DNA from: Haemonchus contortus
Taxonomy: Eukaryota > Nematoda > Chromadorea > Rhabditida > Trichostrongylidae
Direction of reading: 5' to 3'
Assembly (NCBI GenBank): GCA_000469685.2
Contig: LS997567.1
Span: 5,845,374 to 5,909,373 of the forward strand
DNA length: 64,000 nucleotides
Shown: piece after piece, positions 36,587 through 47,980 of the stretch
Numbering within the stretch: the stretch's first letter is position 1
Layout: every line of letters starts with the position of its first letter
Made by a program: the position numbers and the translations under genes
Notes under the pieces: model-generated
The model's database searches: none
Told to the model about the DNA's origin: nothing
Seen by the model: only the letters and a program-made list of their open reading frames with translations

Positions 36587-36880
36587 CCGCGCGTAGGTGG
36601 TGTAGTGGCAAAAGGCGCACTTCATGCACGCATGGTCACGGGTTCAAATCCTGGCTCGGTGTCTTTCTAGGCCAACCAAGCCTTTCATCCCTCCGGGGCC
36701 GATTATTTGACTCGTCCTGGAGGATAAAAGCACTGACTTCAACATCGGCTGGCCGCCACAACTCATTGTATAGGTCTTAGACGCATTCAATACTCTACTA
36801 CGATTCTGAATGGAAGTCGAGTGCGTGGTCGCGTCCCTCAGACGGGATTGTTCGACGTCCTAAGACACTCAGGGCAGTGC
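36587..36880 (+). repeat. tRNA-derived SINE (copy in C)
   Basis: Same site and orientation as 22414 in copy A. B box GGTTCAAATCC is a perfect match to the Pol III consensus. Confidence 0.85.
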
Positions 36881-38004
36881 TATCTCTTTTCTCCATGCAG
36901 CTCCATGGTGCTTCCCTCAGCTCTTCCAGCCGCAAAGGACCAATAAAAAATCACACCATCCCAGAGGGACAAGGCGGATTCAGAATCCCCGTAAATGGGT
37001 TGTACAGTAACACGAGACACACTCAGACGCCTACAGACGCCCGTCACATATACAAAAAGGTACTTTTGGCGATGCTCACGGTATGGGTGGCGTTGCATGA
37101 GGGGGGTTACTGTATTACATGTTCATGGGACTTAAAAGTCAGAACTGTTTCAGGGGGGCGCAGTCACGCAAGCGCTCAGTATGAGAACTCACTGCTCAAT
37201 GTTATGCAAGCTGGGCGTTGGAGCACACTAGAAGGTATTACATCTCCTTCAAAACCTTACCTAAACCTTTGTTACAAATCCATGATACCGATTGTAATCC
37301 CCGTTAGTATTTTATACTATTCAACACACCCCGTATCTAAACAAGTCACTACGCTGTATGGAATCCTCAGCTCCGAATTACTTGTAATCGTACAATAGTA
37401 TGCCCCTCATCCACACCGTGTCAACTCTCACACATGACGCACTAGCCTCACCCATTGCTAACTCTGTATATAACCGATATCGATCGCCGGCATCGATTCA
37501 CAATTGGGATTCTTGCCAATCTCAGAACGAAAAACCGCAACAGCTCCCCACCCACTTTTACTACATTGTGGTGCTCCTTATCTTCCCCGGGTTTGCTTTT
37601 CAAAGTCAACGTTGAAAATTCCAGTAAATTTTCTAGTGTAGAATGCTTCGGAAATGTTCCACGGTAGAAGAGTGCTCGTTCTTAAGAAATTGTGTAACAT
37701 GTATTTCAAATATATAGTGAACTAGAAACTACTCTTTAAAAAGTAGATAGGATTAATACCAGAGTAATTTGGAAAAATTGTCGGGTTGGATAGCATGAAT
37801 AGGATTTCGCTCCTCTACAAACCTGGTTCTTCGACACATCATATTCCTCCTGACGACTATGAAATGGTTCTGGAGAAATGCATCCGTTGAGTTAAACCCA
37901 AATTCCACCATCGTGTTGATTCACTCAATTTACCAATCGGCCCACTGCGGAAAGCCCAATATCGAGTACCGTAGCCCCAGCTATCTGCCTGCCAGCACCT
38001 TCTT

Positions 38005-38360
38005 CCAATTCTGCAACTTGTGCTGAGGTTCGTCTGAGTTCTCCGCTATCAGAGCAACGCCTTCCGCTTAGAGGATTGTCTTTTAGGGTCCAACCATGAG
38101 TTCTCCGTTGTTAAGCTCCAAGGGTGCATATGACTATCTTGGACCTAACGTACACTTCCTCAACGAAGTCAAAAAGGTGTTCAGGAACGTTCCGATCTCT
38201 GCGCACTCCAGAGGACTTGCTAGCGGTCGCCATCCCAATTCGGATCGAGTAAGGCTTTGTCCTGTCATAGTAATGTGTGAGTTTAACACCTGCCTGGGTG
38301 AAGTCCTGGTTCAAACAGAGGTTGAACCTTGAGAGCTGATGAAAAGTCGAACCCCATCCC
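38005..38360 (-). pseudogene. RTE-type retrotransposon fragment (X2)
   Basis: The minus strand around 38085-38020 reads VALIAENSDEPQHKLQNWK, the counterpart of the X1 fragment. Only this part survives, because the copy C/X2 joint falls beside it. Confidence 0.65.
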
Positions 38361-40484
38361 AATGGATCTCCGAAAAGGAAAAAGCGGTGAGGCGAATGGA
38401 AGTGTCCTCATTTGTCAGGGGAATGTAAACATTGTGGGGCTGTCCTTATAAATTGGTTTGTTTTAAAAATTCTCATGATTCATCGTTTTAAGCTGGGCAA
38501 CTCTCGAATCTTGAAAGGACTCCCGAAATGGAAAGTACCATATTCACGTAATTATTGAAGACGGGAGGAGTTTTAGATCTAGTGAAGGGCATTTTTCAAA
38601 CCGAAAAAATCACTGCAGCCACGAGGGCGAGTATTGATAAGGGTACCCGAATATGCGTTAAATTGGGTACTAGTACCATGTCCATTTAGTAGATAGATGT
38701 GAGAAATGTCTACATCTGAGAACCTGTATTGATAGAAAACATGTGAGGAGGGCCTCTGACGGATTCTGTACTAAGCAGTTGTGTTTAGCTGCCACATCTG
38801 CGACTAAATCAAGAAGTTGGGTTCTTGTGGACATAGAACCCATCGAGGTAAAATACTTTATTTTCTAAAAAAACAGTTCTGCTTGAACAGCCCAAGTGCT
38901 TCCGAACTCAAAAAATTAAGCATCTTACTACAAAAAATAAAAATCGTATGTTTCCAACTTGAATGTGCTCCTTAACCGCTGTCCAGATTCAAATGATTTA
39001 CGTCGCAGAAGCACCAGAGCAAGACCAAGGCCTTCTAAGGCGCTCTCTATATACCAATCTATTGGCACCTGTATTTCTATCCTTTCAGTGAGGTGCTCAA
39101 ACAAGGTAGTGTAGACGAGGCACAGGCGAGGTTTGCTCCCGCTGACCAAGCATGCTTATGGCCTGTAATACTTTGAAGCGACTTTGTGTTACTTCTAGTT
39201 AGGATATTACAAGCTTAAGCCCCTAGTCTGGATGGAACCTGCTCCCAGCAAAACTATACAATCCTATTTTGGAAAGCATCTTTTTGTTTGTTTATTTTAT
39301 ATTCTTGCAAACTCCAAGAATCGCCTACTGAGTATAAACACGTATGAGTAATACTCTTCCAAAAGGTAAATTTAGTTGCTTTTTCCATTACCCATATCAG
39401 CTGGTTCGCATTCAAGTGTTACTGGATTCATCCGCGTGGATGAAACCAAGGCTTTAAGAGACCAAGGTTTCAAACCCAAGCGAAACTCTGTTTCATATTT
39501 CTGATTTCGGCTATGGACACGTAAATCCCAATTCGGGCAAGTTCACATGCCCCACGGGTCCGCTACTTTACTATGTGCCTCAGGCTATTCAACACGGTTG
39601 CCTAAGTTCAGAGTCATTAGATGCATAACATCCTGGAACTATGGGAGAAGAAAAGCAGACCTTGGGCAGTAAACTAATGAATAAAGGAATTGAATTATGA
39701 GAACCATTCTAGCCGTGGTACCATTATTTCAGGGCTGTCCCTTTATTCAAGGGCACAGTTCACGATAAAAATGGTTTCTGATACAGTAACGCTCAAAAGT
39801 ATTCGTCCAAATGCCTCTTCAGTTGTAATTTCAGCCGTGACTCCTTTTCTACTGGATCTAATCATGCGAAATTTCAATATGTGTAGCATGGGTGTAATGT
39901 GAATATGTACCACTATTTGTGTGCAATCTGATTATATTTCAGATATCCTAATGAGCCTGAACTCAAAACCAACTAGAAATACAGATGATGGTCCTTCTAG
40001 GATTCCTTTCCTTTGTGCCAGGTCTCAAGTGTAAGGGCGCTAATGCCACCACAGAAGGGAAGAAAAACGCGCCTAAGGTGCACATGATTGCAGATGTGGC
40101 CAACGTTGCTTTCAGCAAAGTCTACTACCACAAGTATTGCTTTCAGTTATGTGAATGTTGCTGCTTTGCAGTCAAATATTGTTGAAAAGTGTGAAAGATG
40201 CCTTGGTTGGACATATCAAAACTTCGCGTGATTTGCTCCACTGAGAAAAAAGTAACCGCCAAAAAAGCGTTTGACCCTTTGGCCGAAGACTTTTGAGCTT
40301 TACTGTAAGTGATACCGCAGAGACTTCGGTAGTGCAATGGATAGCAAAGGATAACAACGGTGTCCGGAAGGTTTAAATGCAGGTTGGAGTGCGATGCGAG
40401 GCCAAGAGTGCCACAACCTTTCAGTTTAAACAAAAATTAGTCGACTTTTCAAGACTACGATTACTCTATTTATTTCCATAATTT

Positions 40485-40533
40485 CGCTTGACACTATAAA
40501 CAAAAATGTGAAACCAACCAGTTTTGTAAGCAT
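40485..40533 (-). CDS. Signal-peptide-like first-exon candidate (X2)
   Basis: MLTKLVGFTFLFIVSS begins at 40533. See the X1 counterpart at 31472. It could be exon 1 of an additional secreted-protein gene lying in unit C, but I could not find convincing partners. Confidence 0.3.
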
Positions 40534-40889
40534 TTTGATTTGAAAGGTTCACAAAGAAAGGAAACAGCATAAATACAGCCAAATTTGCAAAAAACTAGCT
40601 AAATTTCGCACAAAAACAGCTGTGAAGGTAACATTTATAGCCAAAAAATGGTTCCATACTACTTTGGAAAAATCCTTGTATTTTTACTGGATTCCTAAGA
40701 AGACCACGTTATTTCAAAATACCTTTCACACCATTTTCAGCGAACTTTCCTGTATTCTGGTCGAGCACAGTTTTTTTTTCAGAGTTTGGCAAAATCATCA
40801 GAACACATAATAACTTGTTGAATTAGAAGTTTTCCAACTTAGTACATTACGCTTTTGTAACACAGCAATTAAGACAATCACAGATTTGG

Positions 40890-41020
40890 TTATGATTCTT
40901 CCAGAAGTCGTCGTCGTTCGGGATCCTGGAGCTCTTTTACTTGTTTCCGGTATGAGTAAGTTGTGCAGGCGAGGACTACAGTGGATATGACAAAGATCGC
41001 CAGGAGAAGAATCGTCGACG
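40890..41020 (-). CDS. Transmembrane-tail exon, possible last exon of the acid phosphatase
   Basis: A TTTCCTTTAG acceptor leads to a 42-residue tail: one hydrophobic helix (ILLLAIFVISTVVLACTT), then SYRKQVKELQDPERRRLLEES and a stop. Some nematode acid phosphatases end in such a membrane anchor. The exon enters in phase +2, so the preceding exon must leave one base. A weak GTGGAC donor inside the last phosphatase exon (in CTCGTGGACAAGG near 42260) would supply that phase. Whether it is used is unknown. Confidence 0.5.
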
Positions 41021-41097
41021 CTAAAGGAAATAACCGATCATGAATCAGTGTATAGACATTCAAATTAGAGGCCCAAGTATTAGGTCTTTGAAGTCAA

Positions 41098-41350
41098 CCA
41101 ATCCCGTTTTGGGATGCGCCCAGGGGTTCGACTTTCATTCGGATTGGTAGCGGCGTTTGAATGAGTATGTGGCCTATACAGTGAAATATGGTGGTCATCT
41201 GATAAGATTCGGTGCTTCTATATCCCGGATGAGTTTAGTACCAATAAGGCGACTCGGGGATGGAAAGCTTAGTTGGCCTAGAAAATATCGGGCCGGGAAT
41301 CGATTCCAGGTCCAAGCTGTGTTGTAGAGCGCCACTTGCCACCATACCAC
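41098..41350 (-). repeat. tRNA-derived SINE (X2)
   Basis: Counterpart of 32038-32295. The plus strand reads CAATCCCGTTTTGGGATGCGCC at its left end. Confidence 0.8.
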
Positions 41351-42241
41351 ACCTGCTCATTCAAGGTGTCTGATATTACAAAGAAACTACTAAGAAATAA
41401 CTGTGTTGAATCGTTAGGTTTTTTAAAATGATTTTTGTTCATTCATACCTGTTACAATACCATCATAAGCGTTCGCCCCCAATCCAAGGCATTGTGCTTC
41501 CCATGACGACTTTGATAGGCGACGGTCCTAAAACATAGATACTTTACAACCTCTGTCAGCTGGAAAAAAATTCAAGGATAAAGTATTTTTGCACTGGTTA
41601 ATCCTGTTTAAGGATTCGAAACCCAGACTATGAGTGCGACAGTGCGCTCCTTACAATACATCACCTACATCCTAAAAAGAAAATCACGGGAAGAAACGCC
41701 ATCTAAAAGGGTTTTTGGCAGATGTAATCGAGCCTGGAAGCAAGAAGAGGAGCAAAAGGTGCAGAGGATCGTGAAAAATTAGATCTGTGATGAAAGCTCT
41801 CAGGATCGAGAGCTAGTGGTGGCAATTTATTCCCAACGTTAACTTGAAAGCAGAGCACACGACAAGAATGGGAGATTTCTGAGATTTCTATCTAGTATAA
41901 ACCTGTGACTACTGAAGGTACCAAGGGACGACGTCGAGTCGAAAAACCGTTTATATAGAGTGTAGTGAAGGTCCCGAAACCGCGGCTTAGCCGCGGTGCC
42001 CACCTAAAGGAGGACGAGTTCTCGCGGCGTTGTAGAGACTGTAGAAGTTGCACCACCCGCACCGGGTTCCTTGCATATTGCAAGGAGGCAGCCTACTGTA
42101 ACCAGCTGCACACAGCTGGCTACAGTGGGCTGCCTGCTGCGATACTATCGCTTCCCTTAATGGTCTGAATTACACACCCCTAAATTATCGTGAACTGTAC
42201 CTATAGGCACCCACTCTGTCCCATCTCAGGAGCCTCACTCA

Positions 42242-45200
42242 CTAGGGTGTGCCTTGTCCACGAGATCTGAGGCACTCGAATTCCTTCCCATGCGGCACGT
42301 TTTCAGACTTAAGATGACAAAAAACCGTAGTGCAGATGACTCGGCTCGCTTTCAAGGTTTTCTCGAGTTTCTTGAAGTGATTCTTGAGGTACTGTATAGT
42401 AATAGTGTTGTTAGCTTTTCATGATGCGATGTTGTCTCTGAACTTACTACATTCAAACCTTGAGAACATTCTGCAGTGTTTCTAATCGGCATGGATTAGG
42501 GCATTGTGGAATATCCACGCGAACCAGCTCTTCCGTCAGTGTTGGTGAGAGCCACAACTGAAACCAATCCGCTATTGTCAAAGCGAACCAATTCGTGAGC
42601 CATAGTAGTGATTAGTAGTCTTGAAGCGAGACGTGCAATGGATCACTGTGATTGGTGATCGAGGGTGACGGACCAATCACAGCCGACCTACGACATTACT
42701 CGTCCAAAGCACAGAGCTAATGATGAAATTGAATAGAGATACTAGGCTACCTCCACAAAATTAGTTCCATTGATAACATGGAGCTCAACGGCCAGCAGAG
42801 CCGCATATGGAAGCATTTCATTGGCGATTTGGGTGATGTTGAGTTGCCGACCAAGTGCCATGAAATTGGAGTCATGCTAAAAGTATCCAGAAATAGTTGT
42901 GGCGAGCAGTTAAGCATTTTAGATACTCTACTCACCCCTGATATGAATACGGCCTTATTTCGAGCCATAGGAGGCCTATTAAGATGATCTTCGATGAAGG
43001 ATAATAGCATCTCGGAATGATATCCTATAGTAACAATTACAAGAATTTAGCGATTACGAATGACTTTTATTAGACGAGATTTGAAGGGCAGTATTGGTTG
43101 GACTTAAAGGCACAGTTCGCGTTACTTCAGGGGTATCTGAATCAGAAGAATAACGGAAATGATGGTACAGAAGGGTAGAGCAAAAAAAAAATTAGAAGAA
43201 AACGCGAGTGGTGTACTTAGAAAATTACAAGGGTTCAAGAAAGTAGTAACATTAGGGGTTGGACGAGAAGGTGAGGGCTAAAATTGCAAAGACGGGTTTT
43301 TGGACGAGCTGCCCTAATGTGTGTGCCATAGCGCACATGGCTACAGTAAGCTGCCTGCGTGCAACATGTGCGTCCCAGGACGAATAGTGCAACCATTACA
43401 GCCTCTACAGCGCCATGAGAATCCGCCCGTCTGTACGTGGCTAACCAGGTTTTAGAGCACTTATTACACTCTCTCTAGGTCGTTTTTGATCCAATATCGT
43501 CCCCTTTGTTATCGTTGGGGGTCACGGGTTCATCTCAGAGAAAAATCTAAAAACCATATTCGTCGTGATCTGTGCCTTTGAGCCGTTCCATTCTCAGTGG
43601 GGGCCATCACTGCTTTTCAGTCCTGTTTTCGAAAAAGGCGAGGGTTTCAAAAACTCAAAAAAAACTCTTACTTCCAGCTGTTTCACTCTGTGCATCAATC
43701 ATTCTTTGATGGAAAATATTTCGATACAACGACACGTTCGCTCGCAGTGGCTCCGCCCATCTCGGATAGGGAAGTTGGGTATTATTCATAATCAACTGAA
43801 AAACGTTGCAGTACTACTGAGAAAAAAGCTGGAATGTGCTTTGTTCTTTGAAAACTGATTAAAAAGGGGCTTGTGAAGGACCTAGAAGTACACAAGAATT
43901 TAGCGAGAAGTGATAAGAGAGGTAATCATCAAACATTTGTGCTACACCTTTCAGTGTTCGAAGAAAAGTCGTAGATGCTAAGGTACACGGAGAGTGTCTA
44001 CTGCGAATTTCGCAACAGTCTAGATATTTTGTGTAATTTTCTGAGAGCTTCCATGGAAAAACTAGAAGAGATACTACCTGTCAATCCCGTCTGAGGAATG
44101 CGCCACGGCATTCGACTTAAACACAGAATCGTTGTGGCGTTACTGATGCGTATGTGGCCTATACAATGATCTGCAGTGGCCAACCGACGTACAGGTCAGT
44201 GCATTTATCCTTCCAAAACCCTCTGATACCAGTTAACCGACCCCAGAGGGATGGACGACTTGGTTAGCCCAGGCGGAAATCGATCCGGGATTGGAATCGG
44301 TGACCGACCGTGCCAGATAATGCGCCACTTGCCACTACACCACCTCCGCTATACGCATGACATATCCGAAGATTTCATGGCATCGAGTCGTCTGACCAGA
44401 CCGAAGCTCATCTTCGACCTTCTTGTTTCCGGATTCAAAGCGTCAAAACGAGGTGAACCACAGAACTGCTCAGTGCTAGCTTTAGGGCCATGTACTTGAC
44501 ACGAATTTCGATAGCCTTTCAGTCTCGGATTGGCCGAGTACGAACTTGCAAAGAAGTACATGTTGAATATGTATAGGCAACCTGCCATGATAGGGTAAAA
44601 CACGCAAGGAAGAGGGAGCCGGATATATTATGCGCATGGGAGTGGGTTTCATCCTTATATTGCAATTCCATGAGAATTTCCAGAACCTTCCAGAAAAAAC
44701 GTGGATTGCTGCGAAACTTTTGGTGAATTTAGTACTTCCCAAACGATCCGACAGAAAGACGCGTGGCGCTTCAAAAATCAGAAAAGGCCTGACTGGTGGA
44801 AGCTCGGCTCAAAGCAGTTTTGACGAAAAAAACTTCCCACCTTTGTCACCAGCGAATCGAGGACATGATTGAAGTCATCAGGTGTCGTGATATTCACTCC
44901 TGTGTTATTTGAGAGAAACTCTATCAACTTCGGGTCGAAGGGAGCAAGAATGTCCTTGTACTTAGGCGATTCTGTGAACGTCGCCTCATATGCGCTACAA
45001 ACACCACTGATCCCAGTGGACACCTGCAATCATCCGTGAAATCTACAGAATAAACTACTTCTATGAAACTTTTAGTGGCATACCCAGTCTATAGTGGGAT
45101 CAGTATGGACGGCGACTGGTTGCCAGTTCAGTTCCGTAGACCATTTGTGACCTCTGTCTGGCTGATAAACAGCTGCAAGAAGGGCTTCCGCTGTTGCTAC

Positions 45201-46674
45201 GGTACGATTGTCGTTTCCCGTCCATACATGAATCTAAAAAACACGTTTTATCCATGAACGGGCATTAGACTTGAACGGCGTACGGTAACTGATCGAGGCA
45301 ACTAGCTAAGACGCATGATGTAGGGAGACAACTAGCCAAAAATAATGACGGTATGACGCCACACACCCCTGTTTACCAATTTAAGAGGAGCAATCATTCT
45401 TGCTGAAACAGGTGCTTTTCTACACATTTTTATGGAATCCGACGGATTACTCATCTCATTCTATGTTGGGTATGCCGTTTCGTAGGACAAAGTCTGGTTC
45501 CCCCAGTAGATAGCTGGATTTGAAGGATATATGCCAAGTTCTTTATTCTCATAGCGATTTCGGAACAGAATCTACAGGAAGAATTTGCCTAAGGGTGTAT
45601 ACTACTAGTTACGAGAGGTTATCATCATATCTTGAAGGCAGAGTTCACTTTAAATCTGACTTGTCTAGATCAGGTGGGATAATCAAAGTTATGGTGCAAC
45701 ATGGTGCAAAAACGGCTAAGAAGCCGTTTTTGCACCATGAAAAAAAAAATTGAAAATTTGCGGCAGGAAATATAAAACCTCAAAAAGCATAAAAAAGGGG
45801 TTGGGCGAGAATGTGTCTGTAATCGTCAAGGTGCCTCCCACATAACCGTACTATTCCTCGGCAACCCTACGCTTCATTGTGATTGGTGCAGCCTCAAGGC
45901 CGTCACATCAAGGTGCGTACGTCGGTTAAGACGGTTTTAGGTAATTAATGCGCTGTCCAGAAGGTCTTCCGGCTCGACAATAACCTAGGTGCAATCTTTT
46001 GGAGCCACCCGTTCATCCTAGGGCCAATATCACGAACCATATCCATCGTGAACTGTGCCTTAAAGGCAAAGCTGGAATTGTGTAGAAGAGCGCTGTGGCC
46101 ATGTGTGCGATATGAAAGCCAAGACTGTCTCTCTTCAGCAGAAGAAGTTTTTTATACTTAACCTACTTCTGAAGGACGATACACGAGGCCAAGGAAGCCG
46201 TCGTAGTGTGTTCGTATGAACTGTCCCCGTTGATAAGCTTGTTGGATACCTCTCTGAAACATTTTCTTAGTAAACGTCCTACTGAAAGGTGAAAGACATG
46301 AACTAGTTGAACTAGGAACTATGACAAGCACCTTTTAAAAAAAACTTACATTTGTAAGCTCCCCTGGCTCCGCTTCCGTATATCGAATCAGTGGGGGTAT
46401 TTCCTTGGGGAAGTACATGTAGTGCGTTGGTGTTCGCTCGCCATGTCGGAACCACTGGAAAACATTATGCTTCTGACAATAAAAATACCGTTGAAGTACT
46501 TCTCCCTATTGACGACCCCCCAGAAGACATATAGATCGATTGCTGTTTGGCTGTCCTCCCAATATGAAAAAATCGAACGCTTACGAAGGCCACAAACTGT
46601 AGCGTTGACAAGGGATTCTGAGCAGCTGTGGATACCAGTAAATGAAGGAGCAGTAGGTAACCAAGAGCCGGCAT
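42242..46674 (-). CDS. Histidine acid phosphatase, secreted, ten-exon model
   Basis: Exons (minus): 46674-46585, 46454-46350, 46253-46167, 45233-45084, 45023-44841, 44077-43948, 43024-42936, 42876-42751, 42557-42459, 42391-42242. All phases match (1209 nt, 402 residues). Exon 1 is a signal peptide (MPALGYLLLLHLLVSTAAQ) leading into LQFVAF. RHGERTP (33-39) holds the nucleophilic His, which forms the phospho-enzyme. GHDSN (278-282) holds the HD proton donor. GIQQAYQRGQFIRTHY and IPQCPNPCRLETL are also family hallmarks. The enzyme should hydrolyse phosphate monoesters in an acidic compartment or outside the cell. Oddly, where the family has VRST with a phosphate-binding Arg, this protein has VWTG (Trp98). 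CGG to TGG would explain it. Exon 6 is the weakest, because its acceptor touches a SINE. The end may instead splice to the transmembrane exon at 41020. Confidence 0.88.
43105..43580. mobile_element. MITE with TAAAGGCAC termini in a phosphatase intron
   Basis: It starts TAAAGGCACAGTTCGCG and ends CGTCGTGATCTGTGCCTTT, in the intron between phosphatase exons 6 and 7. No ORF. The interior contains a GGCTACAGTAAGCTGCCTGC block also seen near 33470 and 42120. Confidence 0.8.
44081..44355 (-). repeat. tRNA-derived SINE abutting phosphatase exon 6
   Basis: The minus strand has a tRNA-like head at about 44350 (GGTGGTGTAGTGGCAAG) and the tail CTCAGACGGGATTGACAG at 44080. That tail supplies the AG that the exon 6 model uses as its acceptor. 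Confidence 0.82.
45633..46064. mobile_element. MITE with TAAAGGCAC-like termini in phosphatase intron 3
   Basis: It begins TGAAGGCAGAGTTCAC (diverged) and ends CATCGTGAACTGTGCCTTAA, between exons 46167 and 45233. A perfect hairpin lies inside at 45700-45739. Confidence 0.72.
45700..45739. other. Perfect 18-bp hairpin with four-base loop
   Basis: CATGGTGCAAAAACGGCT is followed by AAGA and then the exact reverse complement AGCCGTTTTTGCACCATG. It is within the MITE in phosphatase intron 3. The stem is short for a typical pre-miRNA. Confidence 0.7.
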
Positions 46675-47706
46675 CCTTCGAGCGGCGGTTGATGCGAACA
46701 CAGTGCAGACAAATGAATGCAAATCAATCAGAACTGAACACACAACAGCGTTCTGTCGTTACTAACCGATGCTTTCTTATCAGAATGAGGTCGCTAAAGA
46801 GTAAAACAGTCTGTCTCCCAACAGATGATAACGCGGTCTTACTGAAGCTGACCAGGAGTTCTCGTCCCGTCGTATTTGTCTCCTCTTTTTTCCCTTCACT
46901 TTTTTATATACTGCTTAATCGGCTGATGGCCACCACTGAAGAAAGCCTATTTGTTGCAAAAATGCATATTGTCAAGGGAAACAAACCGAAGTGACTCAAT
47001 GGCCCCATATGATTTCATACGACTCGCCCACCTTCAAAAATGCAAACTTATCTATTACTATACAGTTATCGCATGAACTTTCTGTGCTCTCCTCTCCCAA
47101 TTTTTTGAGATGTTCAAGTGGTAAACAGAGTTGTCAACATGTTCCACTCGTCGTGCCAGACTAGTGAAGCTGTTCTCCTATTTGGAAGGTGCATAAAATT
47201 CAAGGAACCCTCGAAATGTCCTTCAAGTTTGGCTTTCCCAATAAAACAGGTCTCTTCTTTTCGTTAATAAAAATTCTTGAACAGCTATTTTCAGTGTTCA
47301 AACTTTTCTGGTTCAAAATTCTTTGAGATTTCCACAAGGTTTTCTCTCATTCTATCTTCCTCTTCCTAAGTGAATGACCGTCTAATTAGAGATTCCTCGA
47401 CGAAAATCACGGGCGCAGTTTCCTTGAATTCAGACAACGTGCTCCTTACCATTAGACTTGTTATTTATTTGTTCTTTCAGGAGATGGTGTTTCATTTAGA
47501 AATTATTTCTCGGATACTGTAGGGATTTTTAGGGTTCAATTTTTTTCTTTTTAGCATTTTCAAATATTGGCATTCATGGCTGTGAATAGACTTTACCTAC
47601 AAAGTCAATGCAAGCGTGCACAAGCGGTCAATACCAAAAGGAAATTGTATCGGCGACTTTTCCAGGACTTCAAAGGTTAGATAGAATCTGTAGCTGAACT
47701 GGACAG
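46675..47706. other. Region upstream of the acid phosphatase, no gene seen
   Basis: It should contain the phosphatase promoter. The 190-codon plus-strand frame at 46422-46994 overlaps phosphatase exons 1 and 2 in antisense and has no domain signature, so I do not call it. The rest is AT-rich without coding character. Confidence 0.45.
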
Positions 47707-47980
47707 AGGTGGTGTAGTGGCAAGGAGAGACTATCTTTACGCACGGTCATGGGTTGAACCCGGATCGATATTCTCCTAGGCCAGTCGAACGCTTCATTCA
47801 TTTGGGGTCGCTTGATTGGTATCAGATTCGTCCGGGTGGACAGAAGCACTGATTTCTACATCGGCTGGCCACCGCAAGTCATTGTATAGGCCATACACGC
47901 ATTCAATACGCCGCTATGATTCTGAATAGAAGTCGAATGCGTGGGTGCATTCCACAGAAGGGATCGATTAACGATACAAA
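47707..47980 (+). repeat. tRNA-derived SINE
   Basis: Head GGTGGTGTAGTGGCAAG with B box GGTTGAACCC, and the usual body (GGCCAGTCGAACGC, ACAGAAGCACTGATTTC, TGAATAGAAGTCGAATGCG). It is not part of the segmental duplication, so it is an independent insertion. Confidence 0.82.

Larger units (their letters stand above)
33530..38000. repeat. Segmental duplication copy C
   Basis: The closest relative is copy A. Both carry foldback beta and a plus-oriented SINE at matching positions, and share the rare sequence CCTGTTCGGGGCTG with a following GACGCCCCGATAC or GACGCCCCGATTC. It joins unit X2 at about 38005. Confidence 0.87.
38005..41950. repeat. Segmental duplication unit X2
   Basis: Second copy of X1 (29150-32660). 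Its upstream end (minus sense) is about 290 bases from the end of the acid phosphatase gene. The joint at 41950 carries the block GGTACCAAGGGACGACGTCGAGTC, matching GGTGCCAAGGGACGACGTTGAGTC at 32620. Confidence 0.85.

Noticed and set aside
38096..38332. 78-codon plus ORF with counterpart at 29345-29554
   Set aside because: Conservation between X1 and X2 is at DNA level from duplication. The minus strand beside it carries RTE motifs, and the plus frame has none.
42778..42987. 69-codon plus-strand ORF
   Set aside because: It is antisense to phosphatase exons 7 and 8 (GHDSN region), so it is a shadow frame.
46422..46994. 190-codon plus-strand ORF
   Set aside because: It lies antisense to acid phosphatase exons 1 and 2, which have matching splice phases and family motifs. 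The plus frame has no domain.
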